NCBI RefSeq assembly: GCF_009930815.1 | Contig: NZ_CP022222.1 | Coordinates: 5,994,501 to 6,058,500, forward strand | Length of the DNA: 64,000 bases | From: Bradyrhizobium sp. CCBAU 051011 | GTDB lineage: Bacteria; Pseudomonadota; Alphaproteobacteria; Rhizobiales; Xanthobacteraceae | Direction: 5' to 3' | Shown here: piece by piece, positions 43,519 through 50,406 of the stretch | How positions within the stretch are numbered: position 1 is the stretch's first letter | How the letters are laid out: every line of letters starts with the position of its first letter | The notes under the pieces: generated by a model | What the model saw: the letters and a program-made list of their open reading frames with translations, nothing else | What the model was told of the DNA's origin: nothing | Database searches by the model: none | Program-made: the position numbers and the translations under genes

Positions 43519-43742
43519 TCTTTGGATCTCCGAGGTCACGCCAATGCTTCGCCCCGATATCATTATCGGTGCGCTGTCATTTCGATGTGGCCCGGCTCCA
43601 CGTCGTTGGCCGACCCTGCCTGACGCCTCGCATTTAGGCAATGCTCGGCGGTGCTTTTTTTGGAGGCTTTTGTGGGTCGTTTTCGAGCACGCCTGCCACC
43701 ATGCGCTGTGCTGGCGGTACCTGGCGAATCTGCGGTTGCTGC

Positions 43743-44297
43743 TTACCGCAGACCTTCATACACCATGAAGCCGCGCGCGATTGCGAGCTTGCGCAGGGCG
43801 CGCGGAACCAGCTTTTCCGGCCGGTGCAGATAGCGCCACGACGTTATCTTGAAATCGCTGATGGTGCCGAGATCGCTTTCGAACGGCGCCAGCAATCCGG
43901 TCAGGCTGATCGGCGCGTGCGCCCGGTTGTTGAAAGGCAACAGCAGCAGCTCCAGATGCGCCGTCGTGCCATCCTCAGACGTCGCGGTGATACCGGCAAT
44001 GGCCGCCAGCATGTCTTCCGCGACGTAAGTAATGATGTCCTCGATCTCGCGGCGGCTGTCCGGGGTGAACAGTGCGGGGAAGCTGGTATCCTTGAGATCA
44101 CGGCCGAGCAGGGCGCAGACCCGCGTCCCGGCAACGCGAAACGGGTAACCGGCGTCGTTGTCGTAGGACAGCACGAAAATGTCGCCAAGCAGCTCGCGTA
44201 CCGCCCCGGGTTCGATCTCGCTGCGGTCCGGCGCCCGCGCATCGCCGCGTTTCGCATCCCAATAGGCGAAAAACTCGCGGCTCGATGGGTGTTTCAT
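43743..44297 (-). CDS. PAS_5 domain protein, 184 aa
   Basis: ATG 44297 (MKHPSSREFFAYWDAKRGDA) follows GAGGA seven bases upstream; the longer frame to 44402 lacks support. The rest (RSEIEPGAVRELLGDIFVLS, YPFRVAGTRVCALLGRDLKD, PFNNRAHAPISLTGLLAPFE) is the alphaproteobacterial PAS_5 (DUF1491-like) family. Some Caulobacter members are cell-cycle/MopJ-like regulators. No output domain is fused. Confidence 0.82.
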   Translation of the reverse strand: MKHPSSREFFAYWDAKRGDARAPDRSEIEPGAVRELLGDIFVLSYDNDAGYPFRVAGTRVCALLGRDLKDTSFPALFTPDSRREIEDIITYVAEDMLAAIAGITATSEDGTTAHLELLLLPFNNRAHAPISLTGLLAPFESDLGTISDFKITSWRYLHRPEKLVPRALRKLAIARGFMVYEGLR

Positions 44298-44438
44298 GTC
44301 GTGTCCTCGCCCCCCGGGTTGCCTGGCGAGACACTTCTGTCTCGCTTTTGCGCAACACGCCTTCCCTCGGCTGTTGTGCAGGACAGGCTTTGCAGCGTCC
44401 ATGCCGCCAACGCGATTTGGCCGCGCGCGGCGCGGCTT

Positions 44439-44458
44439 TGCGTTGTTAACGTTAAATT
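44439..44458. repeat. 20-bp direct repeat, copy 1 (CtrA half-site)
   Basis: TGCGTTGTTAACGTTAAATT occurs here and exactly again at 45964-45983. It contains TTAA-N7-TT, a partial CtrA box, and lies upstream of the PAS_5 gene. The two copies bracket the block 44459-45963. Confidence 0.6.
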
Positions 44459-44469
44459 CACCATGCCTC

Positions 44470-44607
44470 TTAAGAAGTCAGCGACTTGCGCCGCTTCCCT
44501 TTGGCCAGCGCGGCGGTAACGGTTGCGGTCACCGCGTCGATGACGATCGCCTTGATTTCCGCTTCGGTCAGCACCTCCTGCGGATCCTCGACGTTGGCCA
44601 ATTCCAT
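44470..44607 (-). CDS. small acidic-then-basic protein, 45 aa
   Basis: MELANVEDPQEVLTEAEIKA, IVIDAVTATVTAALAKGKRR, KSLTS: an acidic helix followed by an Ala/Val helix and a basic tail. No ribosome site is obvious, which keeps confidence modest. It lies inside the repeat-bracketed block. Confidence 0.4.
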   Translation of the reverse strand: MELANVEDPQEVLTEAEIKAIVIDAVTATVTAALAKGKRRKSLTS

Positions 44608-44732
44608 CGGCCGAACGTGGTTTTGCGATCAGGCTGCTAGCCGAGTTTGTCTTTACGGGAAAGCGAGGCTCATACCGCGCAGGATGACCGCGCAGCACTC
44701 AGGTCAAGTGCGCTGCCGCACTTGGCGGGTTC

Positions 44733-45011
44733 CTAACGTTTCTGAAATTCGTGCGGGACGGTCCCGCTCGGATAGCAAAGCTTGTCCCTGCTATCGACGT
44801 CGGCGCCATCACCGCATTGGATCGGCGGGATCCGACCGAAATCTTTTGCGTAAGGCGTCATTCCGATGGCGATCAACACCAGCAAGAGAACGCCGCTGAC
44901 GGCTTTGGTGAGACGGGATAGCGGGTAGATCCTATCGATGCCGTCGAGCACGAGCCAGACGTAGAGCAGCGCTGATGCCGCGAGAATCGCATATCCGGCC
45001 GCACGCGTCAT
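44733..45011 (-). CDS. two-TM membrane protein, 92 aa
   Basis: MTRAAGYAILAASALLYVWL then VLDGIDRIYPLSRLTKAVSG, VLLLVLIAIGMTPYAKDF gives two TM helices and a hydrophilic end with two Cys (PPIQCGDGADVDSRDKLCYP) probably disulfide-bonded in the periplasm. The ATG overlaps the preceding TGA (ATGA at 45008-45011), so translation is coupled to the 51-residue gene. Family unknown. Confidence 0.65.
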   Translation of the reverse strand: MTRAAGYAILAASALLYVWLVLDGIDRIYPLSRLTKAVSGVLLLVLIAIGMTPYAKDFGRIPPIQCGDGADVDSRDKLCYPSGTVPHEFQKR

Positions 45012-45163
45012 CGATCGAGGATTCTGGACGGAGAAGGGTGACGCCACTCGGGCTTGCCTTGCGCTCGATCCGCCGCTTGCCAGCACATGGCACCAAGCCG
45101 CATCGACAGTCCGCCAACGACGTAGAACACGGCGCCGAGGATATTGAGCATCATGACGCGCAT
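45008..45163 (-). CDS. single-TM micro-protein, 51 aa
   Basis: MRVMMLNILGAVFYVVGGLS, MRLGAMCWQAADRAQGKPEW: one TM helix then a basic tail. It overlaps the upstream 27-residue frame by 13 bases and the downstream gene by four, the arrangement of coupled genes. Confidence 0.5.
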   Translation of the reverse strand: MRVMMLNILGAVFYVVGGLSMRLGAMCWQAADRAQGKPEWRHPSPSRILDR

Positions 45164-45234
45164 CGAAGATATACGATCAGCACGAGGATACCCCACTGAA
45201 ACCAAAGGATCGCTGCGATTTGGAGGGTTTCCAT
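45151..45234 (-). CDS. TM micro-peptide, 27 aa
   Basis: METLQIAAILWFQWGILVLI, VYLRCAS is almost entirely one TM helix. It begins three bases after the stop of 45238-45426 and runs into the next gene. Evidence is position and composition only; short frames like this can arise by chance. Confidence 0.4.
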   Translation of the reverse strand: METLQIAAILWFQWGILVLIVYLRCAS

Positions 45235-45237
45235 TCT

Positions 45238-45426
45238 TCAATCCGAATGGTTCGTGGGATCCAGCGGCTCCGGAGTAAAATTCGGCTCGCCAGGCTCCGG
45301 CTTTGGATTGGGACGCGGCGGCTTCCGGGGAGGTTCCGGCTTCTTGATCGGCTTTTTGAGGAACTTGAAGTTGTACATTGAACCGTCGCCCGACGAACAC
45401 GATTCCACTACCACGAGTTGTTTCAT
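45238..45426 (-). CDS. Pro/Lys-rich small protein, 62 aa
   Basis: MKQLVVVESCSSGDGSMYNF, KFLKKPIKKPEPPRKPPRPN, then PKPEPGEPNFTPEPLDPTNH. The Pro/Lys/Glu tail is probably unstructured. The frame is open further upstream to 45885, so a longer protein is possible; the shorter start is preferred because AGAAAG precedes ATG 45426. First of a tight row of four. Confidence 0.45.
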   Translation of the reverse strand: MKQLVVVESCSSGDGSMYNFKFLKKPIKKPEPPRKPPRPNPKPEPGEPNFTPEPLDPTNHSD

Positions 45427-45960
45427 CTTTCTAGCTTCCAGCAAAGGTTGGAACCGGACGGAGTTGGTTCCCCAGGCGGCCACCACATTCCTTGCTTGGT
45501 TTTGCGCAGCCGCTATCGGGCTCACGGAGATTCTTGTGAGCTTCGGGATGTCCAGATCGCCGGCAAGGTCGGACCCCACAGCCGAAGGTAGGAGCGGAAG
45601 AAAGCGAGCCGGCATAGCCGGCGCTGTCTTGATGAAGTTCCTGCTGGATCGTTGGCGGTTGCAGCGTAGAGAGCGACAGACGCAAACGATTTGATCAGCA
45701 AGCCGCTTTCGACGAGTTCGCCAAAAAGTGCGCTTCGCTTGTGTGTCGACAAAGAACGATCGCGGCCGCGCCGTTGAAATCAGTACCGCAGGTTCTGTTG
45801 CAGGATAGCTTCGAGATATAGCGGCGGCGGTCTGTTCGGCTGTCCGATATCGAGAGGGCCGTTTCGTTTGTGAGAAGTGCAGCAAGCGAGGCGAGTCTTT
45901 AAGCCGTCCAAGAAGGCAAGGGCACCTAGGCTCGAATCGCGAACAGTCAAATGCTGGGGC
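45427..45960. other. region without a supported gene
   Basis: Minus-strand frames are open in pieces (for instance DIPKLTRISVSPIAAAQNQA in the frame of the 62-residue gene, and MSTHKRSALFGELVESGLLI in another), which could be an older gene broken by frameshift upstream of the micro-protein row. Nothing is certain. Confidence 0.3.
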
Positions 45961-45963
45961 GCC

Positions 45964-45986
45964 TGCGTTGTTAACGTTAAATTAAC
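45964..45986. promoter_or_regulatory. 20-bp direct repeat, copy 2, with full CtrA-type box
   Basis: The second copy of TGCGTTGTTAACGTTAAATT (45964-45983) continues into AAC, completing TTAA-CGTTAAA-TTAAC at 45971-45986, the CtrA full-site consensus TTAA-N7-TTAAC. It is 27 bases upstream of a short ORF (46013). Confidence 0.5.
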
Positions 45987-46012
45987 TGTGAGGTTGGCGA
46001 AGGCGGGACGGC

Positions 46013-46165
46013 GTGCGTAAGGTGGAACGCATCGGACGGCGTCGCTTTATCTTCAAGTTCTCGGCGCAGTTGGTACACGGATGGCGTCAAACAGTTTGGT
46101 CATCGCGCGGGGAGGGGTGGGGATCTGATCCCGGCTCCAAGGGGCGCGAGAAGATCAGCAAGTAA
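46013..46165 (+). CDS. candidate basic small protein, 50 aa
   Basis: GTG 46013 to TAA 46165 encodes RKVERIGRRRFIFKFSAQLV, HGWRQTVWSSRGEGWGSDPG, SKGREKISK. The stop abuts a strong plus-strand terminator and a CtrA-type box lies just upstream, so a short transcript is likely. Whether it is coding or a small RNA cannot be decided. Confidence 0.35.
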   Translation: MRKVERIGRRRFIFKFSAQLVHGWRQTVWSSRGEGWGSDPGSKGREKISK

Positions 46166-46197
46166 AGGGAGGATGTTCTCAGCATCCTCCCCTTTTT
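46166..46197 (+). terminator. intrinsic terminator
   Basis: GGGAGGATG (46167-46175) pairs with CATCCTCCC (46183-46191) across a seven-base loop, followed by CTTTTT. No annotated plus-strand gene ends here apart from the candidate ORF 46013-46165. Confidence 0.8.
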
Positions 46198-46225
46198 CTA
46201 TTTTGGCTTTTCGCCAGCGATATAT

Positions 46226-46342
46226 CGTGTCCCGGATGGGGCACGCAGTGACGCGACGCAGAGCCGGGACAAACGGTCTGCGCCGTGGGTCCCCGTTTCT
46301 GCGTCGCACCGCCGAGTGGCGCTGCGCCGCGTCCGGGACACG
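46226..46342. repeat. dispersed palindromic repeat (CGTGTCCCGGA type)
   Basis: Begins CGTGTCCCGGATG and ends CGTCCGGGACACG, with an internal hairpin around GCGACGCAGAGCCGGGAC and GTCCCCGTTTCTGCGTCGC. This is a frequent Bradyrhizobium intergenic element. Confidence 0.85.
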
Positions 46343-46432
46343 GATAGGTGTGATTGTGCACTTGCACAGGGCAGGCAAAGCCGCCTATCTGGGCCAATAT
46401 GCCGCGAAGCACCAGCTAAGGTCCTGGATCCC

Positions 46433-47230
46433 TTGGAATCCCAGTCGTACTCATCCCCGGTCGAGCCGCCGGACGCCCCGCGTGAACCGATCCTGACGCT
46501 GCCCGGCGCGCTGACGGCCTATATCGCGCTGATCGCGGCGATTCACTTGCGGGTGCTGCTGCCGGTGGAGCTGGAGAACTGGACCATCGACGTCTTCGGT
46601 TTCATTCCGAAGCGCTACGATTCCACGCTGCTCAAGATTACCTTTCCCGGCGGAGCCGGGGCCAAGGTCTGGACCTTCGTCACCTATTCGCTGCTGCATG
46701 CCAATCTCAGCCATATCGGTTTCAACATACTGTGGCTGCTGCCGTTCGGCAGCGCGCTGGCGCGCCGGTTCGGTCCGGTCAGGTTCTTCGTATTCATGGC
46801 GGTGACGGCGGCGGCGGGCGCGCTGGCACATCTCCTCACCCATGAGCACGCGATCGCGCCGATGATCGGCGCCTCTGCCTCGGTATCCGGCGCCATGGCC
46901 GCCGCCATCCGCTTCGCGTTCGTGAAGGGGAGCTTTCTTTCGTTCCATCGGGGCGATGCGGATGCCGCGGCGAAGGTTCCGGCGCTGTCGCTTTCCCGGG
47001 CGCTGCGCAACGGCCGCGTGCTCGGATTTCTGGCGGTGTGGTTCGGCGTCAACATCATCTTCGGCCTCGGCTCGATTTCGATCGGGTCCGAAGGCGCCAG
47101 TGTCGCCTGGCAGGCACATATCGGCGGATTTCTCGCCGGCCTGATGTTGTTCTCGCTGTTCGATCCGGTGCCGCGTGCGACGCCGCATGCTGCGGATTCT
47201 TCATCGCCGGACGAAGCCGGCCGCGTCTGA
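46433..47230 (+). CDS. rhomboid family intramembrane protease
   Basis: Six hydrophobic segments with SLLHANLSHIGFNILWLLPF (HxxxN equivalent), PMIGASASVSGAMAA containing the nucleophile Ser region (GASASVSG) and VAWQAHIGGFLAGLM with the catalytic His. The frame is open to an ATG at 46316, but that part lies in a dispersed repeat; a start at TTG 46433 (265 residues) behind AAGG fits the family. Cleaves TM segments of unknown clients. Confidence 0.82.
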   Translation: MESQSYSSPVEPPDAPREPILTLPGALTAYIALIAAIHLRVLLPVELENWTIDVFGFIPKRYDSTLLKITFPGGAGAKVWTFVTYSLLHANLSHIGFNILWLLPFGSALARRFGPVRFFVFMAVTAAAGALAHLLTHEHAIAPMIGASASVSGAMAAAIRFAFVKGSFLSFHRGDADAAAKVPALSLSRALRNGRVLGFLAVWFGVNIIFGLGSISIGSEGASVAWQAHIGGFLAGLMLFSLFDPVPRATPHAADSSSPDEAGRV

Positions 47231-47410
47231 TCGCCGCTTGCGGGTCAGGGCGATTTCATCCATCATCGTCACGAACTGCAAGCCGAGGCACGCGCATCAC
47301 CACTTTGCTTGCTGACCGCGCCCCCGAAACGAAACCGGCGCGGAACTGTTGATTGAAGACTCGCGAACAAGTCGGGCCCTTGCGGGCGCGAACCGATTCA
47401 GGAGGCGACA

Positions 47411-47839
47411 ATGACGGTACGTGCAATTCTCGATACCAAAGGACATCAGGTCCTGAGCGTTGAGCCCGACGCCAAGCTTTCGGCTGCGGTCAAGCTGCTG
47501 GGCGAGAAAAAGATCGGCGCGGTGCTGGTGATGAACCAGGGACGTCTCGAGGGCATCCTTTCCGAGCGCGACATTGTCCGCGTGCTGGGGGAGCGAGGAG
47601 CCCGGGTATGTGAGGAGCCCGTGAGCGCGGTCATGACGCGCAAGGTCGTCAGTTGCCGGGAGTCCGACACTGTCGCCGGCATTATGGAAATGATGACGAT
47701 CGGCAAGTTCCGCCATTTGCCCGTGGTCGAGGACGGCAAGGTGGTGGGTCTGATTTCGATCGGCGACATCGTCAAGCGCCGCGTCCAGGAATACGAGGCC
47801 GAGCAGGAAGCGTTGCGCGACTACATCAAGACGGCCTGA
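47411..47839 (+). CDS. CBS-domain protein, 142 aa
   Basis: AGGAGG lies five bases before ATG. Two CBS modules: VRAILDTKGHQVLSVEPDAK ... LEGILSERDIVRVLGERG and VSAVMTRKVVSCRESDTVAG ... KVVGLISIGDIVKRRVQEYE. Stand-alone CBS pairs bind adenine nucleotides and regulate partner enzymes. No partner adjoins. Confidence 0.93.
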   Translation: MTVRAILDTKGHQVLSVEPDAKLSAAVKLLGEKKIGAVLVMNQGRLEGILSERDIVRVLGERGARVCEEPVSAVMTRKVVSCRESDTVAGIMEMMTIGKFRHLPVVEDGKVVGLISIGDIVKRRVQEYEAEQEALRDYIKTA

Positions 47840-47842
47840 TCG

Positions 47843-48928
47843 CTATTCCTTCTCCGCCTTTTCCACCGCCGCCGCGGCTTCGCTCGCCGCCGTCGGCGGC
47901 ACCAGAATGTGGATCGCTTCCTGGATCGAATCGATGGCGCGCTCGGCGGCGCGCGCGCCATGGGCGATCAGATCGTCGGCGCGATGAAAATCGAACCAGC
48001 CGATCTTGCCAACGCGGGGCGAGATCAGGAGATCCGGCGGATCGCCGGCAAGCCGTGCGCGGGTGATGCGGTCCTGCATGATGTTGAAGGCATCGACCAT
48101 TACCGAGGAGATGCCGGGCCGTCCGCCGCCGCCGAAGAACTCACGCTTCATCGTGCGCTCCGCAGAGAAGAATTTTCCGATACCGCGTTTCCGCGGCTCG
48201 GGTTCGGGCAACGCTTCCGGCATCACCGAGACCGAGACGCCGGGTGTCGGGCCGTGGGAATAGATCGTCGTGGAGTGCGCAAAGACGTCGCTGGAAAGAT
48301 TGGCGGCAATGACGATTTCGGCGCCGAGCGCGCGCGCCGCCGACACCGGCACCGGATTGACCAGGGCGCCGTCGACCAGCCAGCGGTCGCCGACCAGGAC
48401 CGGCGAGAATATGCCGGGCAGCGCGTAGGACGCGCGCATCGCATCCACCATCGGGCCATGGGTCAGCCAGATCTCGTGGCCGGTGCGCACCTCGGTCGCT
48501 ACCGTGGCAAATTTCACCGGCAGATCCTCGATCAGGCTTTGGCCCAGCGCGGTCTCCAGTTGGGCCGCGAGCTTGGCGCCGCCGATCAGGCCGGAGCCGT
48601 TCAGGCGGATGTCGAGATACGAGAGAACGGTCCGCGGCTGCAGGCTGCGGGCCCATTCTTCCAGCGTGTCGAGATGTCCGGCAGCATAGGCGCCGCCGAC
48701 CACGGCGCCGATCGATGTTCCGACCACGACATTGGGAATGATTCCGTGGGCCACCAGCGTCCGCACGATGCCGATATGGGCAAAGCCGCGCGCGGCACCG
48801 CCGCCCAGCGCCAGTCCGATCACCGGCCGGCGGATACTGCCGAGCCCTACCTTGTCATGGGCCTTACCTTGGGCCTTATCTTGGGCATCGGAGCTCTTTT
48901 GGCCGCGCCCCATCCAGCTATCCAACAC
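47843..48928 (-). CDS. patatin-like phospholipase (RssA-type)
   Basis: 361 residues from GTG 48928 (AGGAG seven bases upstream). Motifs: GLALGGGAARGFAHIG (oxyanion hole), VVGTSIGAVVGGAYA (nucleophile Ser), and WLVDGALVNPVPVSAARALG with the catalytic Asp (DGA). Cytoplasmic serine hydrolase acting on lipids. Convergent with the CBS gene, four bases apart. Confidence 0.92.
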   Translation of the reverse strand: MLDSWMGRGQKSSDAQDKAQGKAHDKVGLGSIRRPVIGLALGGGAARGFAHIGIVRTLVAHGIIPNVVVGTSIGAVVGGAYAAGHLDTLEEWARSLQPRTVLSYLDIRLNGSGLIGGAKLAAQLETALGQSLIEDLPVKFATVATEVRTGHEIWLTHGPMVDAMRASYALPGIFSPVLVGDRWLVDGALVNPVPVSAARALGAEIVIAANLSSDVFAHSTTIYSHGPTPGVSVSVMPEALPEPEPRKRGIGKFFSAERTMKREFFGGGGRPGISSVMVDAFNIMQDRITRARLAGDPPDLLISPRVGKIGWFDFHRADDLIAHGARAAERAIDSIQEAIHILVPPTAASEAAAAVEKAEKE

Positions 48929-49158
48929 GCAAACTCTCCTGCGGCAGCAACGATATTCGGCGCGGCGCGGCCGCGCCAGAATAGACTATCCTGATCCGGA
49001 TGCATGGTTTACGCCCCGGTGAAAATCGGCCTAGGCAGGGAATGTGACTGGACCACGACCGCAGCAGCGGCATGAGGTTGCCCGCACGGGTTCCGCCATG
49101 GCCGTCGGCCGGACTTTCGCCACCAAGGCTTGAATTTGCCGCGTTTTCGGTGAAAAGC

Positions 49159-50241
49159 ATGGCCATGATTTCGGGCGGCAATGGCATTGCTGGAAACGGG
49201 CAGGGCGGACGGCCTTTCCCGGCGCTGGTGCTTGCATTGGCGCTCGTCGCAGCGCTTTCGGTCCCGGCCTCGGCCCAAATGTTTTCGGATCGCCCGCCAC
49301 CGGTGCCGCCGGCTGCGGTTCCTGATGTCCAGACCGGTCCGGCCATGAATCTGGCGCCGCCTTCGGGGACCGGCACGATTCCGACCGTTCCGCCGCCGCT
49401 GAACCAGCCAACCATTGTGCCCCCCTCGATCGCCACGGTCCCGCCGGCAGCGGCGCCGCCGCCGGCGGCCGCAGCTCCAACTCAGGGGGTACTGTCACTG
49501 ACGGCGCGCTACGGCAAGGACCTCCCGGTGATTAATGGGGGGCTGGTGTGGCGGGTGTTCGCCGACAAGCCCGACGATACCGGCACTTTCAAGCTGATTC
49601 GCGAGGAGCGCGGCGCGACCCCGAACATCGTGCTGCCGCCCGGCAACTACGTCGTTCACGTCGCGCTCGGCCTCGTCAGCGCGGTGCGGGCGGTGAGCCT
49701 GAAGGCGGAGACCGACCGCGTCGCCTTCGTGCTGCCGGCCGGGGGCTTGCGCATCGAAGGCCGCGTCGGCAGCAGCAAAATTCCGCCGAACCAGATTTCG
49801 TTCGCGCTGTACAAGGGCAGCCAGTTCGAGGGCGGCGCCGAGCGCAGCCCGCTGCTGCCGAGCGTTCCCGCCACCGACGTCGCGCTGCTGCCCGAGGGGA
49901 CCTACTACATCATCTCCAACTATGGCGACGCCAACTCGGTCGTGCGCTCCGACATTCGGGTCCAGGCCGGCAAGCTGACCGACGTCACCGTCAGCCACCG
50001 CGCGGCGGTGATTACGCTAAAGCTCGTCAGCGACCGGGGCGGCGAGGCGCTCGCCAACACCGCATGGTCGGTCATCACGCCGGGCGGCGACGTCATCAAG
50101 GAATCGATCGGCGCATTTCCGCGCGTGGTACTGTCCGAAGGCGAGTACCGGGCGATTGCCAAGAACGAAGGCAAGGTGTTCGAGCGTCCCTTCAACGTCG
50201 TCAACGGCGTCGACGGCGAGGTCGAGGTCATCGCGCGCTGA
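49159..50241 (+). CDS. secreted hypothetical protein with Pro-rich linker, 360 aa
   Basis: Starting at MAMISGGNG gives a signal peptide (PALVLALALVAALSVPASAQ). A 75-residue Pro-rich linker (VPPPLNQPTIVPPSIATVPP) leads to repeated beta domains of carboxypeptidase-regulatory-like look: GGLVWRVFADKPDDTGTFKL, LPPGNYVVHVALGLVSAVRA, LPEGTYYIISNYGDANSVVR, LSEGEYRAIAKNEGKVFERP. These PxGxY units repeat three times. Function unknown; probably periplasmic structural. Confidence 0.78.
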   Translation: MAMISGGNGIAGNGQGGRPFPALVLALALVAALSVPASAQMFSDRPPPVPPAAVPDVQTGPAMNLAPPSGTGTIPTVPPPLNQPTIVPPSIATVPPAAAPPPAAAAPTQGVLSLTARYGKDLPVINGGLVWRVFADKPDDTGTFKLIREERGATPNIVLPPGNYVVHVALGLVSAVRAVSLKAETDRVAFVLPAGGLRIEGRVGSSKIPPNQISFALYKGSQFEGGAERSPLLPSVPATDVALLPEGTYYIISNYGDANSVVRSDIRVQAGKLTDVTVSHRAAVITLKLVSDRGGEALANTAWSVITPGGDVIKESIGAFPRVVLSEGEYRAIAKNEGKVFERPFNVVNGVDGEVEVIAR

Positions 50242-50406
50242 CCGTCTGCGCGTCGGACTGTCATAGTCTCTAATGTGCACTAACCATCGCACAGCTTAAA
50301 ACTGTCATAATCGCCATATCGGCGTACCGCTGCCGCATTTTTTACACAGCCTTAAACCCGGCTGCATTGGATGCCCGGGGATTGAGTGCGCGTAGCGGGG
50401 CAGGGC

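Noticed and set aside
34263..46130. Shared G-rich string GGGGAGGGGTGGGGAT at about 34268 and 46108
   Set aside because: Low complexity and short; flanks do not match, so common origin is not supported.
46316..46432. Upstream extension of the rhomboid protein from ATG 46316
   Set aside because: It is translated from a dispersed palindromic repeat and has no signal for initiation.
47909..48994. Plus-strand frame opposite the patatin gene
   Set aside because: The minus strand has GGGAARG, GTSIG and DGA motifs; the plus frame has none.
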